Source: Corallochytrium limacisporum
Lineage: Eukaryota; Opisthokonta
Assembly: GCA_002811645.1 (NCBI GenBank)
Contig: PDIP01000026.1
Coordinates: 196,367-245,506, forward strand
Length of the DNA stretch: 49,140 bases
Direction: 5' to 3'
Shown here: positions 28,939 through 37,915 of the stretch, piece after piece
Layout: each line of letters begins with the position of its first letter
How positions within the stretch are numbered: position 1 is the stretch's first letter
The notes under the pieces: model-generated
The model's input: only the letters and a program-made list of their open reading frames with translations
What the model was told of the DNA's origin: nothing
The model's database searches: none
Made by a program: the position numbers and the translations under genes

Positions 28939-29316
28939 ATGATTTCGAGTGTACTCAAGGAGCATTCCCGGCGTCAAGACGAGCAAAAAGCACTTATTGA
29001 CGAGAAAAAAGCAGCTGTGGGCGAGAAGATCGATCAATACACGCAAGTGGTCACTGCTGACGCATCTCGGATTATTTCGCGGGTCCATTTTCAGCAGAAG
29101 GCAATAGAGGACTCCTGTAAGACTTTACACGCTCTCACGGATAAACAGCAGAAGGCATCGCAGAAGTGGTTGGGGGCTCTGAAGGATTTTCACCAATGCT
29201 TGAAGGAGCTTGGTGACGTAGAGACGTGGACACTGAGCATTGAGAGAGATTTGGCGGTGGTGACAGAATCTCTTGAGAAAATAGCAGAACAGAAGGCTGC
29301 GGGACCCTCGGCATAG
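28939..29316 (+). CDS. BLOC1S1: BLOC-1 / BORC subunit 1
   Basis: This is a small coiled-coil subunit shared by BLOC-1 (endosome-to-lysosome-related-organelle sorting) and BORC (lysosome positioning). The product is 125 residues, the family length. It opens with MISSVLKEHSRRQDEQKAL, like the animal LLKEHQ start, and has the conserved C-terminal WLGALKDFHQCLKELGDVE then TWTLSIERDL. It is entirely helical. The start is ATG 28939. The stop TAG (29314-29316) is only 13 nt before the ATG of the PACS gene, leaving no room for a separate promoter. The two may share one transcript. Confidence 0.92.
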   Translation: MISSVLKEHSRRQDEQKALIDEKKAAVGEKIDQYTQVVTADASRIISRVHFQQKAIEDSCKTLHALTDKQQKASQKWLGALKDFHQCLKELGDVETWTLSIERDLAVVTESLEKIAEQKAAGPSA

Positions 29317-29329
29317 ACCAAGTGTAAAT

Positions 29330-31834
29330 ATGGAAGAGAATTTGAATCTGCGACGTCGTTTCAGTGATGGACCTGGACCGGGACCATCCACAACGACCCG
29401 TGGAAGCTCTCGCGGGAGAACCACTAGCAAGAGTAATGCGGAAGCAACGCAACCGAAAAGTGCGGAGAGCATAGGGAATATGCTGAGCAAGGCAGGTCCC
29501 GCGGCGCCAATTCAGCTTTTTGCGAACTGGGAAATTGACACGGCCTCGCCAGCATCAGTTCCTAGGACACTAATAGTTCGGATTACGAATATCATGCTTG
29601 ACGCCGCGGAGGCAGAGAGTGGAGTGGTTTTGGCCGTCGGCCTGCTCGGTGGTCGACGAACCCTGCGAAGTAATGAGTTACGGTTTGAAAGGGCTGAGAA
29701 GCATAAAGCCGATGTCACGTTCACAATCAACTATACCCACATGAAGGACTTCAATCAGAACATATTTGAAGTGAAGCTGCAGAGAAGAAAGCACTACAAG
29801 AAACGAAAGATATTCGGCTTTCGGACCATTGTTGCGTACGTACTGGACGTGAACCGAGTACTCCAATCGCCTATGGAGCATAAGGAAGTAACACTTGTCG
29901 CAAGGGAACCTGGCAGTGGACAGAAGCGCATGTCGCGAGATATGACTGACAGAAAGACCCAGAAGAGTGCTGACAAAGCTGATCTTGTCATATCGGCCAT
30001 GACCGTACGCCAAGACAAACCTATCTTCAAGGATCAGATTGCAAAATCACCGACACTTACCTGGCAAGAACCGGAAGAAACACAAGACATGTCTCAAACG
30101 GATGACAGTCTTAGTGATGTTGGCGACGCCGAAATTATGCCCGAATTGAAGTTAGACGGGGGTACAAGAGCTCCACGGGAACGAAGTGTTTCCGTACCTG
30201 CTGTTCGCAAAGGTAAGGGAACATCTCCGGGAGCAGCAGCGGCCGCTCTAAGAAACCCAATCAACACGTTTCTCAAGAGTTTCAAGAAGGAAGAGGAGCC
30301 GGAAAGTGATAGCTTGCATCGGGACTCAATGATTGAGGAAGACGGTTTGGAAGAGTTTGATGATCTAGATGAGGCGCCCATCCCGGAGCACTCCATCGAA
30401 GGATCATATGTTAGTACTTCAGAGGATGAGACAACTACTACTACAGAACGTGGCGAGACCACGAGTGGTTCTGCCCGCTTTAAGCCATTTTTTGCTAACC
30501 AGGACGGTTTCTATGACCCGAACTTGGACAGCAGGCATAAACAGCACCCGATGCAGACGCCAGACGTGACCGTAACACGCACACCATCGACTCAAGCGCG
30601 ATTTGGCAGCTCACGATCGCTGACTGACATAACAGAGCAACAGGGAGTGTCCAATGCCCTTCGTTGTGTGAAGCAGGTCTTCGTAACACAACCGAAGCAA
30701 CCATATTTCATTCTCTTTGATACTTCTGACAAGTTCGGTGGCAAGACACACAAGGCCTTTAAGACCGCTCATGCATCTGGAAACAGTGTAGTTGCACCTG
30801 AAACACATTGTATTCCAGTTTCTTCGCCCGAGGAGCTAAAGACATTGCTGGACAACTGCATTTATGGCTTGGTGGGTGAAATTGGAACGGATGTTCGCAG
30901 CATGCGAATCATGCTGGTTGGGGGGCCAATGATGCTTCACTTGGTAGTTTGCTTGTTCACGGCTGTGATGCAAGTTGTACCGCAGTCTGCGTGGAGTAAG
31001 CTGCGGTTCTATCCAGTGATCTATGGTGATGAGTATGAATCCGTATCCGTACAACTGGGTACTATTGACCTCACCTACCGATCCTATTTCTCCCCTGAGA
31101 GACTTTCCAGCTGGTTCGGAGAAGACACAAACCTGGACTCCAATGAAATCGTAGAAGGGCTGATGCGCTACTTGACAGAAGCTCAGGAAGTTCTGCGTTG
31201 GCCAATTGCTGAAGCTGTAGTTACATCAACAAATTCATTCAAAGACGTCGCCTCTGCCCGACTACTGGGCAATGAGGGCAAGATGCAATGCCCTATCCCG
31301 TTCGTCGGCCACCTGACAGTGGAGGGCATGAGGGTGAAGCCATCTTCAAAGAGGGATGTTGCTACACTGGATAGTATCGATATGTCGGTTGATTATTGGG
31401 CGCCCAAAAAGAAAAAGGGTTTGGCCGAAGCTAAAGCTGATGAAAGAAGCCTGCGGGGCACTGCAGAGGATCGGCAGCAAACGAGAGGTAATTTCTTGTA
31501 CTTCAAGGTATATCGGTGCTTTGAGGATGCCAAGTCGATGGTCGCACCCACAGGCACATTTTGCTTCACGAGTACTGTAAAGGGAAGTGATATCAGAAGC
31601 ACGGTGAAGAATCGTATCAATAAGATGCTGAACGAGAACTTCGTGAAGCAGGGTGGAGGCAGTACACTGTCCGGCTATGGTAGTAAGATGATTATTTCTC
31701 CAACGTCGAAGGCCGATGTGCTGGCCATTAACATCGATGGCTGTACCTATCGTGCGATCCGGTTTTGCCAGCTAGGCGCTTCTTGGCCCACGGGCGTAGA
31801 CAAGTTCCCGGTCGCGACCTGGATCGATCCGTAA
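29330..31834 (+). CDS. PACS1: PACS-family (phosphofurin acidic cluster sorting) protein
   Basis: PACS proteins are cytosolic adaptors that bind acidic-cluster cargo and link it to AP-1, GGA or COPI between TGN, endosomes, ER and mitochondria. The 834-residue product has the N-terminal cargo/adaptor-binding (FBR) domain at about 60-195: QLFANWEIDTASPASVPRTL, RRTLRSNELRF, KLQRRKHYKKRKIFGFRT. A Ser/Glu-rich disordered middle (about 250-430) follows. The C-terminal PACS domain (about 435-832) includes ALRCVKQVF, RIMLVGGPMMLHLVV and FYPVIYGDEYESVSVQLG. Paralogs PACS1 and PACS2 arose within animals, so the symbol is by family only. The start is ATG 29330, with no other in-frame ATG back to an upstream stop at 29282. 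The BLOC1S1 frame differs, so the two ORFs are not fused. Confidence 0.9.
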   Translation: MEENLNLRRRFSDGPGPGPSTTTRGSSRGRTTSKSNAEATQPKSAESIGNMLSKAGPAAPIQLFANWEIDTASPASVPRTLIVRITNIMLDAAEAESGVVLAVGLLGGRRTLRSNELRFERAEKHKADVTFTINYTHMKDFNQNIFEVKLQRRKHYKKRKIFGFRTIVAYVLDVNRVLQSPMEHKEVTLVAREPGSGQKRMSRDMTDRKTQKSADKADLVISAMTVRQDKPIFKDQIAKSPTLTWQEPEETQDMSQTDDSLSDVGDAEIMPELKLDGGTRAPRERSVSVPAVRKGKGTSPGAAAAALRNPINTFLKSFKKEEEPESDSLHRDSMIEEDGLEEFDDLDEAPIPEHSIEGSYVSTSEDETTTTTERGETTSGSARFKPFFANQDGFYDPNLDSRHKQHPMQTPDVTVTRTPSTQARFGSSRSLTDITEQQGVSNALRCVKQVFVTQPKQPYFILFDTSDKFGGKTHKAFKTAHASGNSVVAPETHCIPVSSPEELKTLLDNCIYGLVGEIGTDVRSMRIMLVGGPMMLHLVVCLFTAVMQVVPQSAWSKLRFYPVIYGDEYESVSVQLGTIDLTYRSYFSPERLSSWFGEDTNLDSNEIVEGLMRYLTEAQEVLRWPIAEAVVTSTNSFKDVASARLLGNEGKMQCPIPFVGHLTVEGMRVKPSSKRDVATLDSIDMSVDYWAPKKKKGLAEAKADERSLRGTAEDRQQTRGNFLYFKVYRCFEDAKSMVAPTGTFCFTSTVKGSDIRSTVKNRINKMLNENFVKQGGGSTLSGYGSKMIISPTSKADVLAINIDGCTYRAIRFCQLGASWPTGVDKFPVATWIDP

Positions 31835-32377
31835 GTAGGTCCCTTGGTTGATCAACTCGATAAATAACATATCTAGTGTATTCGTTGTACCACTATATAT
31901 ATATATCTGTGTGGTTGAGGGGCCCAGAGACGCAACGCCGCAGTCTCCCCACGCTCTCCCCTCCGAGGGGTTCAGCGGAGTGGACTTGAGGACATATGAG
32001 ATACACCACCACAGCGCATTGATTACATTTACCTATTGCGAATATTGAGGTAGGCGATTTGTCTCGGTTTATGGGTTCTCCAAGTAGTAAATGGCGCGGA
32101 ACTTGGGCGTGTGTGGCGACACAGGAGGAGGTGGGTCTCACATTTATCTCGGACGGGGCTCAGGAGCGCCTAGCGAATGATATGCAGCGCTACTTCAAGT
32201 TCGATGTGGTGCCAATAATATGCCAATTCAGAACACCAGTTTGATACCAGTTTGAATTGACATACGATAATACCAGTTTGAAGAAATGACACGACAGTAC
32301 ATTTATAGGCTGCCGGGAGATCTGGAAAAGCAATCGTGAAAATGGCCTCATACCGGTAAATGCTATGGATCTAGATC
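31835..32377. promoter_or_regulatory. PACS to HELQ-like intergenic region
   Basis: 543 nt between two plus-strand genes. It holds a (TA) patch near 31892-31902, a triplicated 10-mer (32235-32281) and several short upstream ORFs (32342-32359; 32360-32374; one starting at 32365 that overlaps the main start). No gene is supported. Confidence 0.45.
32235..32281 (+). repeat. Three direct copies of ACCAGTTTGA
   Basis: Exact copies start at 32235, 32246 and 32272, that is 11 and 26 bp apart, about 100-140 bp upstream of the helicase ATG. This is a candidate transcription factor site cluster. The factor is unknown. Confidence 0.85.
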
Positions 32378-35300
32378 ATGGGATCCAAGGACAATTTTAG
32401 TCAACAGCTAAAGTGTTCGGACAGCATTGCGGGTGAATTACTTGTGGGAAATAGCCCGACCGCAGACATGGGTCGGAGCGTCAGTAGGCAGACGAGTAGT
32501 ATGTCAAGAAGCGGGAATTCACCACCAGGAGTTGAGGATCCGCCCCACATCCCCCGTTTTGTTGAAATCGCCTCCCATTTGGGAGCCTCAAAGACAAACA
32601 TCCCAAATAATGGTAAGAACACTGTCCTCAATGACGATGACAACATTATCGAAATCGTTGGGAGATCCAACAGCCCCACTGCGATGAATCCTGAACCGGT
32701 CATCGATCTTGTATCAGAGGGTCCAACAGTTGGCAGAAAACGCAGTTTGACCCCGTCAGTGTCGCCTGTCAGGGACAAGTCGCAAAGGAGAGGGTTCAAA
32801 GCTCTGCAGGGTTCCGCACGAACTCTAGAGGCAGCTGCGGAAGAACCATTTGACCTGCACCAAAACGTGGTGGTTTCACATCAGTCCGTTGACACCGGAA
32901 ACAGCGAATTCAGCTTTCCAAATGCAACTCAGTTGGCTGTACCGGTCTCCACGGATCTATGGGAAACCATAGGCTTCACTCCAAATTTCAAGGCCCGGAT
33001 CTTGAGAGTTTTGGGATTTCGATCACTACACACTTGGCAAGAAAGCGCGTTGCGGATCGCAGTCCATGGGCCGCAGAAGAACTTCCTATACACCGCGTAT
33101 ACCGCTGGCGGCAAGACTGCAGTGGCTTTGCTCCTTGTTCTTCGAGATATGCTTGTCACGCATAAAGACCACCAGAGTGGTAATGTTGTTATGATGTTTC
33201 CTTTAAAAACTCTGGTCACAAACAAGGTTGAAGAATGCGAAGATCTTGGCAATGAGTTTGGTTTCGAAGTGGAGGTTTACTATGGTAGTTTTGGGAACCA
33301 TCCCGTTCGCATTCGGAAGAGAAGAAAAACTCTGTGGCTCTGTACCTTTGAGAAGGGATATCGCGTGGTACAGGAATTAATCTCTGAGCATCGCAAGGGT
33401 AACAGGCACGCACAGATCACGACACTGGTAGTTGATGAAGTACATAACATGGCAAAGGAGAAGGGGTCCGACAGATCCCGCAACCTCGAGCTGTTCCTGA
33501 CTCGCATGCTGTGCTTGCGTGAGCCGAAAATTGCTCTCATTGGAATCAGTGCCACTCTCAGTAACGTACACCAGATGTCACGTTGGTTGCAGGCTGCCTA
33601 CTACACAGCCGACGGGGAAAGCCCAAACTTGGACGAGCATGTTGTTTACGATGGCATTATCTATGTGAAGCGACGCAAAGATCAGGAAGCGCAGCAAACA
33701 AATGTGTATAAGCGGCTTCGTTCCGTGAGGGTGAAGCTTCCAGGCTCACCTGTCACTGGTCGAAATGCGGGCAGAGCGAAACTGAAAGCTGGCGTGATGG
33801 GTCTTCTGAGTGAGAAGTCCACACAACACAGCAATACTCTAGTGTTCCTACCAAGCAAGAAGGAAGTGTATACATGGGCTACAGAAGCGGCTTTGCCGGA
33901 AAGACACATTGAGTGGGCATCCAGTTCCAGGCCAGCGTCCCAATCATCTTCAAGTCCGCCAGTGAGCCTGTCCGAACGACGCTTGTGGCTCACCACTGAA
34001 CTTAGCTCGGTCAGTCACAAGCACGCCGTGCTCAAGCATATGGCTAATTTACAGGACTTGATAATGAAGGGTATCGGAATCCACCACGGCGATATGGTTG
34101 AGGAGGAGCGACACCTCATTGAGAATGCGTACCAAGACGGCATCATTGGTCTCCTATTCTGCACTACCACTCTTGCTGAAGGAATTAACCTGCCGGTTGA
34201 TCGTGTAATGATCTGTCCGGCATACTACACCAATCTTACAATGTTTGAGTATGTACAAATGAAGGGCCGTGCAGGACGACGTGTTGATGGGGACCCAGGC
34301 AGCAGCTACCTTTTCGTGGAGGAGGAGGTCAACAAAGGTTTGGGCAAGGATAACAGCAGGATTCAACTCGCTGACAATAGCCTGACATGGTCCTTCCTCG
34401 CCCAGCAGTGTGTGTTGCGTAGCGAGTTTACGGATGAGCAAGGCATGGATCAGCTCAAACGGGGATTGCTTGACGTGCTCATGGAACACGAGCCGTGCAA
34501 CCGGCGTGTGCTGAATGAATTTAGTGAGCGATTGTTTCTGTCCTTCATCAATCGCCAAAATAAGTCGACTCAGGTATGCAAATCTGCCCTCTGTGAACTG
34601 CTAGACGATGAGACCCTGGTGACCTACAACTGTACGGATGACACCTACACACTGACGACATTGGCCAGGGCAGCAACTGTGTCTGGAATCAGCATCAACC
34701 GCGCGCACACTTTGCGGTCGGAACTGATAAGCTTCAGTTCGGACTTTACATTTCTTTCACCTATCCCACGAATATTCCTGCTCTTGAACCCTGAGCACAT
34801 CAACGACCAACGATTTGACACCGAGAAGATCCGCGACCGAGTGATCCGCAAGCTGCGCCACCGGCTCAGGCAGCCCCACCAGTATTCTAAGGATGCCATG
34901 ATACGCTGCGCAAAGCATTCGGGAATTAGTTCGCTGGAATGCTTTGTGGAGCGACTGGAGTCTGGACCACCGAAGGACAAACTCTTTCTGAGACGTCTGT
35001 ACCTCACACTGTTTGTTGAGGCCGTGCTGTTGGCCAAGAATGAGTTCATTGCCACTGCTCGCGAATACTTCCCGGCTTGGGGAAATCGTGCATTCGGTAT
35101 TTACGAGGAGCTGGCCGCGGAAGCTCAAATGATGGCCCGCTTCAGCAAAGAACTTGGACTAGACATTGGCATCCTCCTGGAAGCCAAGGCCCGTGAAATT
35201 AAGCTCGGCAGCGGCACTCTCGCAGAGCTCATGCAACTTCCGGGGCTAAGCTTTGGACGGGCGACCCTGATCCAGGCCTCTGGTATAAATTCGATTCGGG

Positions 35301-35497
35301 AGGTCTCCGAACTGTGCAGCGATCGGCTCATGTCCGTGCTTAATCGGAAAATCAAGCGCAAGGATGCGGAGAAAATCATTGAGGCTGCCAAACGCCGGCG
35401 CAGGCGGGATCTGCAAGACATCCTCGAGGACAATGGGTACAATTCCTTGCCGGCAGGACTCTTGGATAGTGGAAAAATAGATGTCAGACGATATTAA
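32378..35497 (+). CDS. HELQ: HELQ/POLQ-type superfamily 2 DNA helicase
   Basis: Ski2-like SF2 helicase of the HELQ/Pol theta group, expected to unwind DNA 3' to 5' at stalled forks and in break repair. The 1039-residue product has a disordered, Ser-rich N-terminus (about 1-190) with an RKR-type basic patch (120-122). The helicase core shows WQESAL (220-225), Walker A YTAGGKT (241-247, the family usually has PTSGGKT), DEVH (353-356), SATLSN (391-396), TTTLAEGINLP (596-606) and QMKGRAGRR (627-635). The C-terminal part carries a ratchet-like helical domain and a helix-hairpin-helix (about 944-970, LAELMQLPGLSFGRATL). No polymerase domain is present, so HELQ fits better than POLQ. The start is ATG 32378; several short upstream ORFs precede it. 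Confidence 0.82.
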   Translation: MGSKDNFSQQLKCSDSIAGELLVGNSPTADMGRSVSRQTSSMSRSGNSPPGVEDPPHIPRFVEIASHLGASKTNIPNNGKNTVLNDDDNIIEIVGRSNSPTAMNPEPVIDLVSEGPTVGRKRSLTPSVSPVRDKSQRRGFKALQGSARTLEAAAEEPFDLHQNVVVSHQSVDTGNSEFSFPNATQLAVPVSTDLWETIGFTPNFKARILRVLGFRSLHTWQESALRIAVHGPQKNFLYTAYTAGGKTAVALLLVLRDMLVTHKDHQSGNVVMMFPLKTLVTNKVEECEDLGNEFGFEVEVYYGSFGNHPVRIRKRRKTLWLCTFEKGYRVVQELISEHRKGNRHAQITTLVVDEVHNMAKEKGSDRSRNLELFLTRMLCLREPKIALIGISATLSNVHQMSRWLQAAYYTADGESPNLDEHVVYDGIIYVKRRKDQEAQQTNVYKRLRSVRVKLPGSPVTGRNAGRAKLKAGVMGLLSEKSTQHSNTLVFLPSKKEVYTWATEAALPERHIEWASSSRPASQSSSSPPVSLSERRLWLTTELSSVSHKHAVLKHMANLQDLIMKGIGIHHGDMVEEERHLIENAYQDGIIGLLFCTTTLAEGINLPVDRVMICPAYYTNLTMFEYVQMKGRAGRRVDGDPGSSYLFVEEEVNKGLGKDNSRIQLADNSLTWSFLAQQCVLRSEFTDEQGMDQLKRGLLDVLMEHEPCNRRVLNEFSERLFLSFINRQNKSTQVCKSALCELLDDETLVTYNCTDDTYTLTTLARAATVSGISINRAHTLRSELISFSSDFTFLSPIPRIFLLLNPEHINDQRFDTEKIRDRVIRKLRHRLRQPHQYSKDAMIRCAKHSGISSLECFVERLESGPPKDKLFLRRLYLTLFVEAVLLAKNEFIATAREYFPAWGNRAFGIYEELAAEAQMMARFSKELGLDIGILLEAKAREIKLGSGTLAELMQLPGLSFGRATLIQASGINSIREVSELCSDRLMSVLNRKIKRKDAEKIIEAAKRRRRRDLQDILEDNGYNSLPAGLLDSGKIDVRRY

Positions 35498-35571
35498 TAC
35501 TGACCCCTTTCAATGTGATAATATTCTGCCTTTGTATGAGTTGATTTTGTGCGTGGTGCTGACAGTCCCAT

Positions 35572-36936
35572 TCACCTCCAAGTGCCAATTGGCATTTGTT
35601 CGATGAGTGTCTCAATAACTCTGTTCTGCAGAGTGGCATCCTCTGTGTTTGCATGGTAACCGACTTTCGCATGCATCAGCACCGGTGCCAATGCTTTGGC
35701 CAAGTTGCGCGGTGTCATTTTGTTGACAGCGTTCTTCTCGCTGAGCCGGTGCAGATGCAACATTAGCACGTTCAAAGTGATTCGATTTTCACGAGGCAGG
35801 CGGTTGATGAGCTGATACATTGGTCCCACCCGTGCGACTGGGTTCTCGATTCGTGCGACATTCAGGAAGTCCTTGTAGAGTACATGACTTAAGAGCGGCT
35901 CCGGCAGCTCTCGCAAGTAGCGTTTGAGCGTGCCTGTGACAACATGAATATCCACTTGGCTCAGGTCAGGAATCTCCCTCGCGAAGCGCAGCAACAGACG
36001 ATCAATTTGTCCGGCTGGCGCGGAAGCACGATACAGTCCCTCTGTGCGGAGTCCTCGTCGCTCAACTTCCCGAATACACGTCTCAACCACATCCGGCAGC
36101 CCTTGGTCACCCAATAGGTCCGAGTCTCGCCGCGCGAATCGGGAACCATGATAGCCTGCGTTGAATGAGGAACTCGGTGTTGCTTTAATGCTCTCTAGTC
36201 CGCTATTGGGATAATTGAGCGAATTGTTTAGACCCAGGCCGCCAGGGGTCATCAGATGGGCCTGATTCATCATCGCGGACTGTGGCGCCTGCTGCTGCTG
36301 CGGAACCATGGAAGATTGAAAGGACTGAGGATAGCCCTTGCCCATGCCAGTGTTCGAATTGCGACCAACCCCGCCACCCATGATCGGTCCCGAATCGACG
36401 ATGTCGTCCCCAGTGCCAAGGTCGCCCATACCCGCCAATGTGTCCGCTCCAACAAATTGTCGAATGGCTGCCATTTGTTTGTCAAAACGCGCCAGTCTGG
36501 TCTCTGCTTCCCGGCTACGGGTCCTTTCTTGCTCCAGAGCGCTCTGCAGGGATCGAATCTCTGCTTTGAGACTGTTCACTTCCGCACCGGCGCGGGCATC
36601 CTGCTGGATCCGGGTCTGCAGTTCAAGCATTAGTCGCTGTTCGTTACGCTGTACAGTGCCCAATTCGTTCTTTGTCATTTCAAGATCAGCCTTCAGGACT
36701 TCGACACGGTCACGCAGTTCCCGCGCTTCTTCCAGTTCGCGAATATCCGCTCTCTGTTTGTTGACAAGTTGGCGGTATGTACGCTTTAGATCCTCAAACC
36801 CCAGAAGGATGTCACTGTAGCCACTGCTACTGGCACGCATAGTGGGATCCATCATCCCACTGGTACCCGCGTCGTAGTCTGTCGCCGGCATTTTATTGTC
36901 CGTGAATCGCTTCTTTAGCTTATCGATCTCTTCCAC
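35572..36936 (-). CDS. RhoGAP protein with N-terminal coiled coil
   Basis: This GTPase-activating protein for Rho/Rac/Cdc42-type GTPases has a product of about 454 residues. A coiled coil spans about 45-160 (EDLKRTYRQLVNKQRADIRE onward), then a Gly/Gln/Met-rich linker with Q4. The RhoGAP domain covers about 275-450: GLRTEGLYRAS with the arginine finger R303, HVVTGTLKRYLRELPEPLL, and NLAKALAPVLM. The GAP domain resembles chimaerin and MgcRacGAP, but no C1 zinc domain is present, so orthology is not assigned. The 5' end is uncertain. The frame extends to a GTG at 36936 with no ATG before 36891. That edge coincides with an AG acceptor (GTGAACAG|TGG), so an upstream exon with the ATG is likely. 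The stop lies 74 nt from the convergent helicase stop. Confidence 0.85.
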   Translation of the reverse strand: MEEIDKLKKRFTDNKMPATDYDAGTSGMMDPTMRASSSGYSDILLGFEDLKRTYRQLVNKQRADIRELEEARELRDRVEVLKADLEMTKNELGTVQRNEQRLMLELQTRIQQDARAGAEVNSLKAEIRSLQSALEQERTRSREAETRLARFDKQMAAIRQFVGADTLAGMGDLGTGDDIVDSGPIMGGGVGRNSNTGMGKGYPQSFQSSMVPQQQQAPQSAMMNQAHLMTPGGLGLNNSLNYPNSGLESIKATPSSSFNAGYHGSRFARRDSDLLGDQGLPDVVETCIREVERRGLRTEGLYRASAPAGQIDRLLLRFAREIPDLSQVDIHVVTGTLKRYLRELPEPLLSHVLYKDFLNVARIENPVARVGPMYQLINRLPRENRITLNVLMLHLHRLSEKNAVNKMTPRNLAKALAPVLMHAKVGYHANTEDATLQNRVIETLIEQMPIGTWR

Positions 36937-36961
36937 TGTTCACGGCTTGCTTATTACTCAT

Positions 36962-37915
36962 GTTAAGTTGATGATGTGATCCACATTTGCGAGAAAATAT
37001 ATACATCTGTTTGTGGTCTTTGCCATACAATAACTCATTCGCAACATGATGGTGTCTTGAAATAACCGCTTGTGAAAAATGAACGTGACCCACAACCTTG
37101 GCCTACGCAGTCCCGGTTACCGGGCCCCCTCCCTCACCTCAGGCTCCGTAAGCCCGCGGTGTTATTTCAAACTCTCCCCGCCACTCCGCATCACTATTGA
37201 AAATGTACTACCGACCTTTGCCAACCGCGGTCAGGGCCAAAAGGTCTGTAGCTCCTCACCGCCCAACTACACACCCCCAGCACAACCGACCAACCAACCA
37301 ACCAACCAACCAACCAACCAACCCCCCCGGGGGGGGGGGGGCAGGGGGGCGTTGAGGGCTTTTCTTTCTTTGCCGCGCCCGATCTTTGTGCCCCGGGGGG
37401 ACTCAGCGAAACCGTTTTCTTCGTAGCAACCAAGAACTAGTCCGTATATAATTTACTTGAACCCCCCACCGGTATTAGCTATATAACGGGCGAATTGGGG
37501 CTTCGTGATTGGTGGAAAATTGGTACCTTCGATCTGGCAGTGGCCAGGGGTACCAGGTAGGGGGGCAGGGGCAGCTGCGGAACGGGTTTCGAGGGGAAGA
37601 CCCTCTTTGTTCTCTCTTTGCTGCGTTTGTTCGACACCGGGAATGCCCTAACGGAAGTACAAGTAAGGCTCCTTCCTACTTCTCTGTGGTACGTCTTCTC
37701 TGGTCGTTTCTTTCATCACTGCAAAAAGAGCGATATGTTCTGTTTCTAGATCTATGTGACCGGCTGTCGCACCGGGTACAAGAGTACGGCCAATCTCTGA
37801 CATATGTCTAGCTGCAACGCATCGTACACAAGTCAGTGATAGTTGTGTGTGACACCAGTAGAAACCGTGTGGAAGGTGTGAGAAGCGTTATAAAGAATAG
37901 GGAAATCCATTGAAA
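36962..37915. promoter_or_regulatory. Divergent RhoGAP/PINCH intergenic region
   Basis: About 950 nt between divergent genes. It has a TATA-like TATATATTTT on the minus strand (36995-37004) about 60 nt before the RhoGAP exon. A (CCAA)n microsatellite (37287-37322) runs into C7-G13 (37322-37341). There is a TATATAA near 37480 and a TTATAAAG at 37888-37895. No gene is supported. Confidence 0.45.
37287..37341. repeat. (CCAA)n microsatellite followed by C7G13
   Basis: About eight perfect CCAA units followed immediately by seven C and thirteen G. The C and G runs are self-complementary and could fold back. Confidence 0.9.

Noticed and set aside
37888-37895. TTATAAAG as TATA box for PINCH
   Set aside because: It is only about 20 nt before the ATG, too close for a start site 25-30 nt downstream with any leader.
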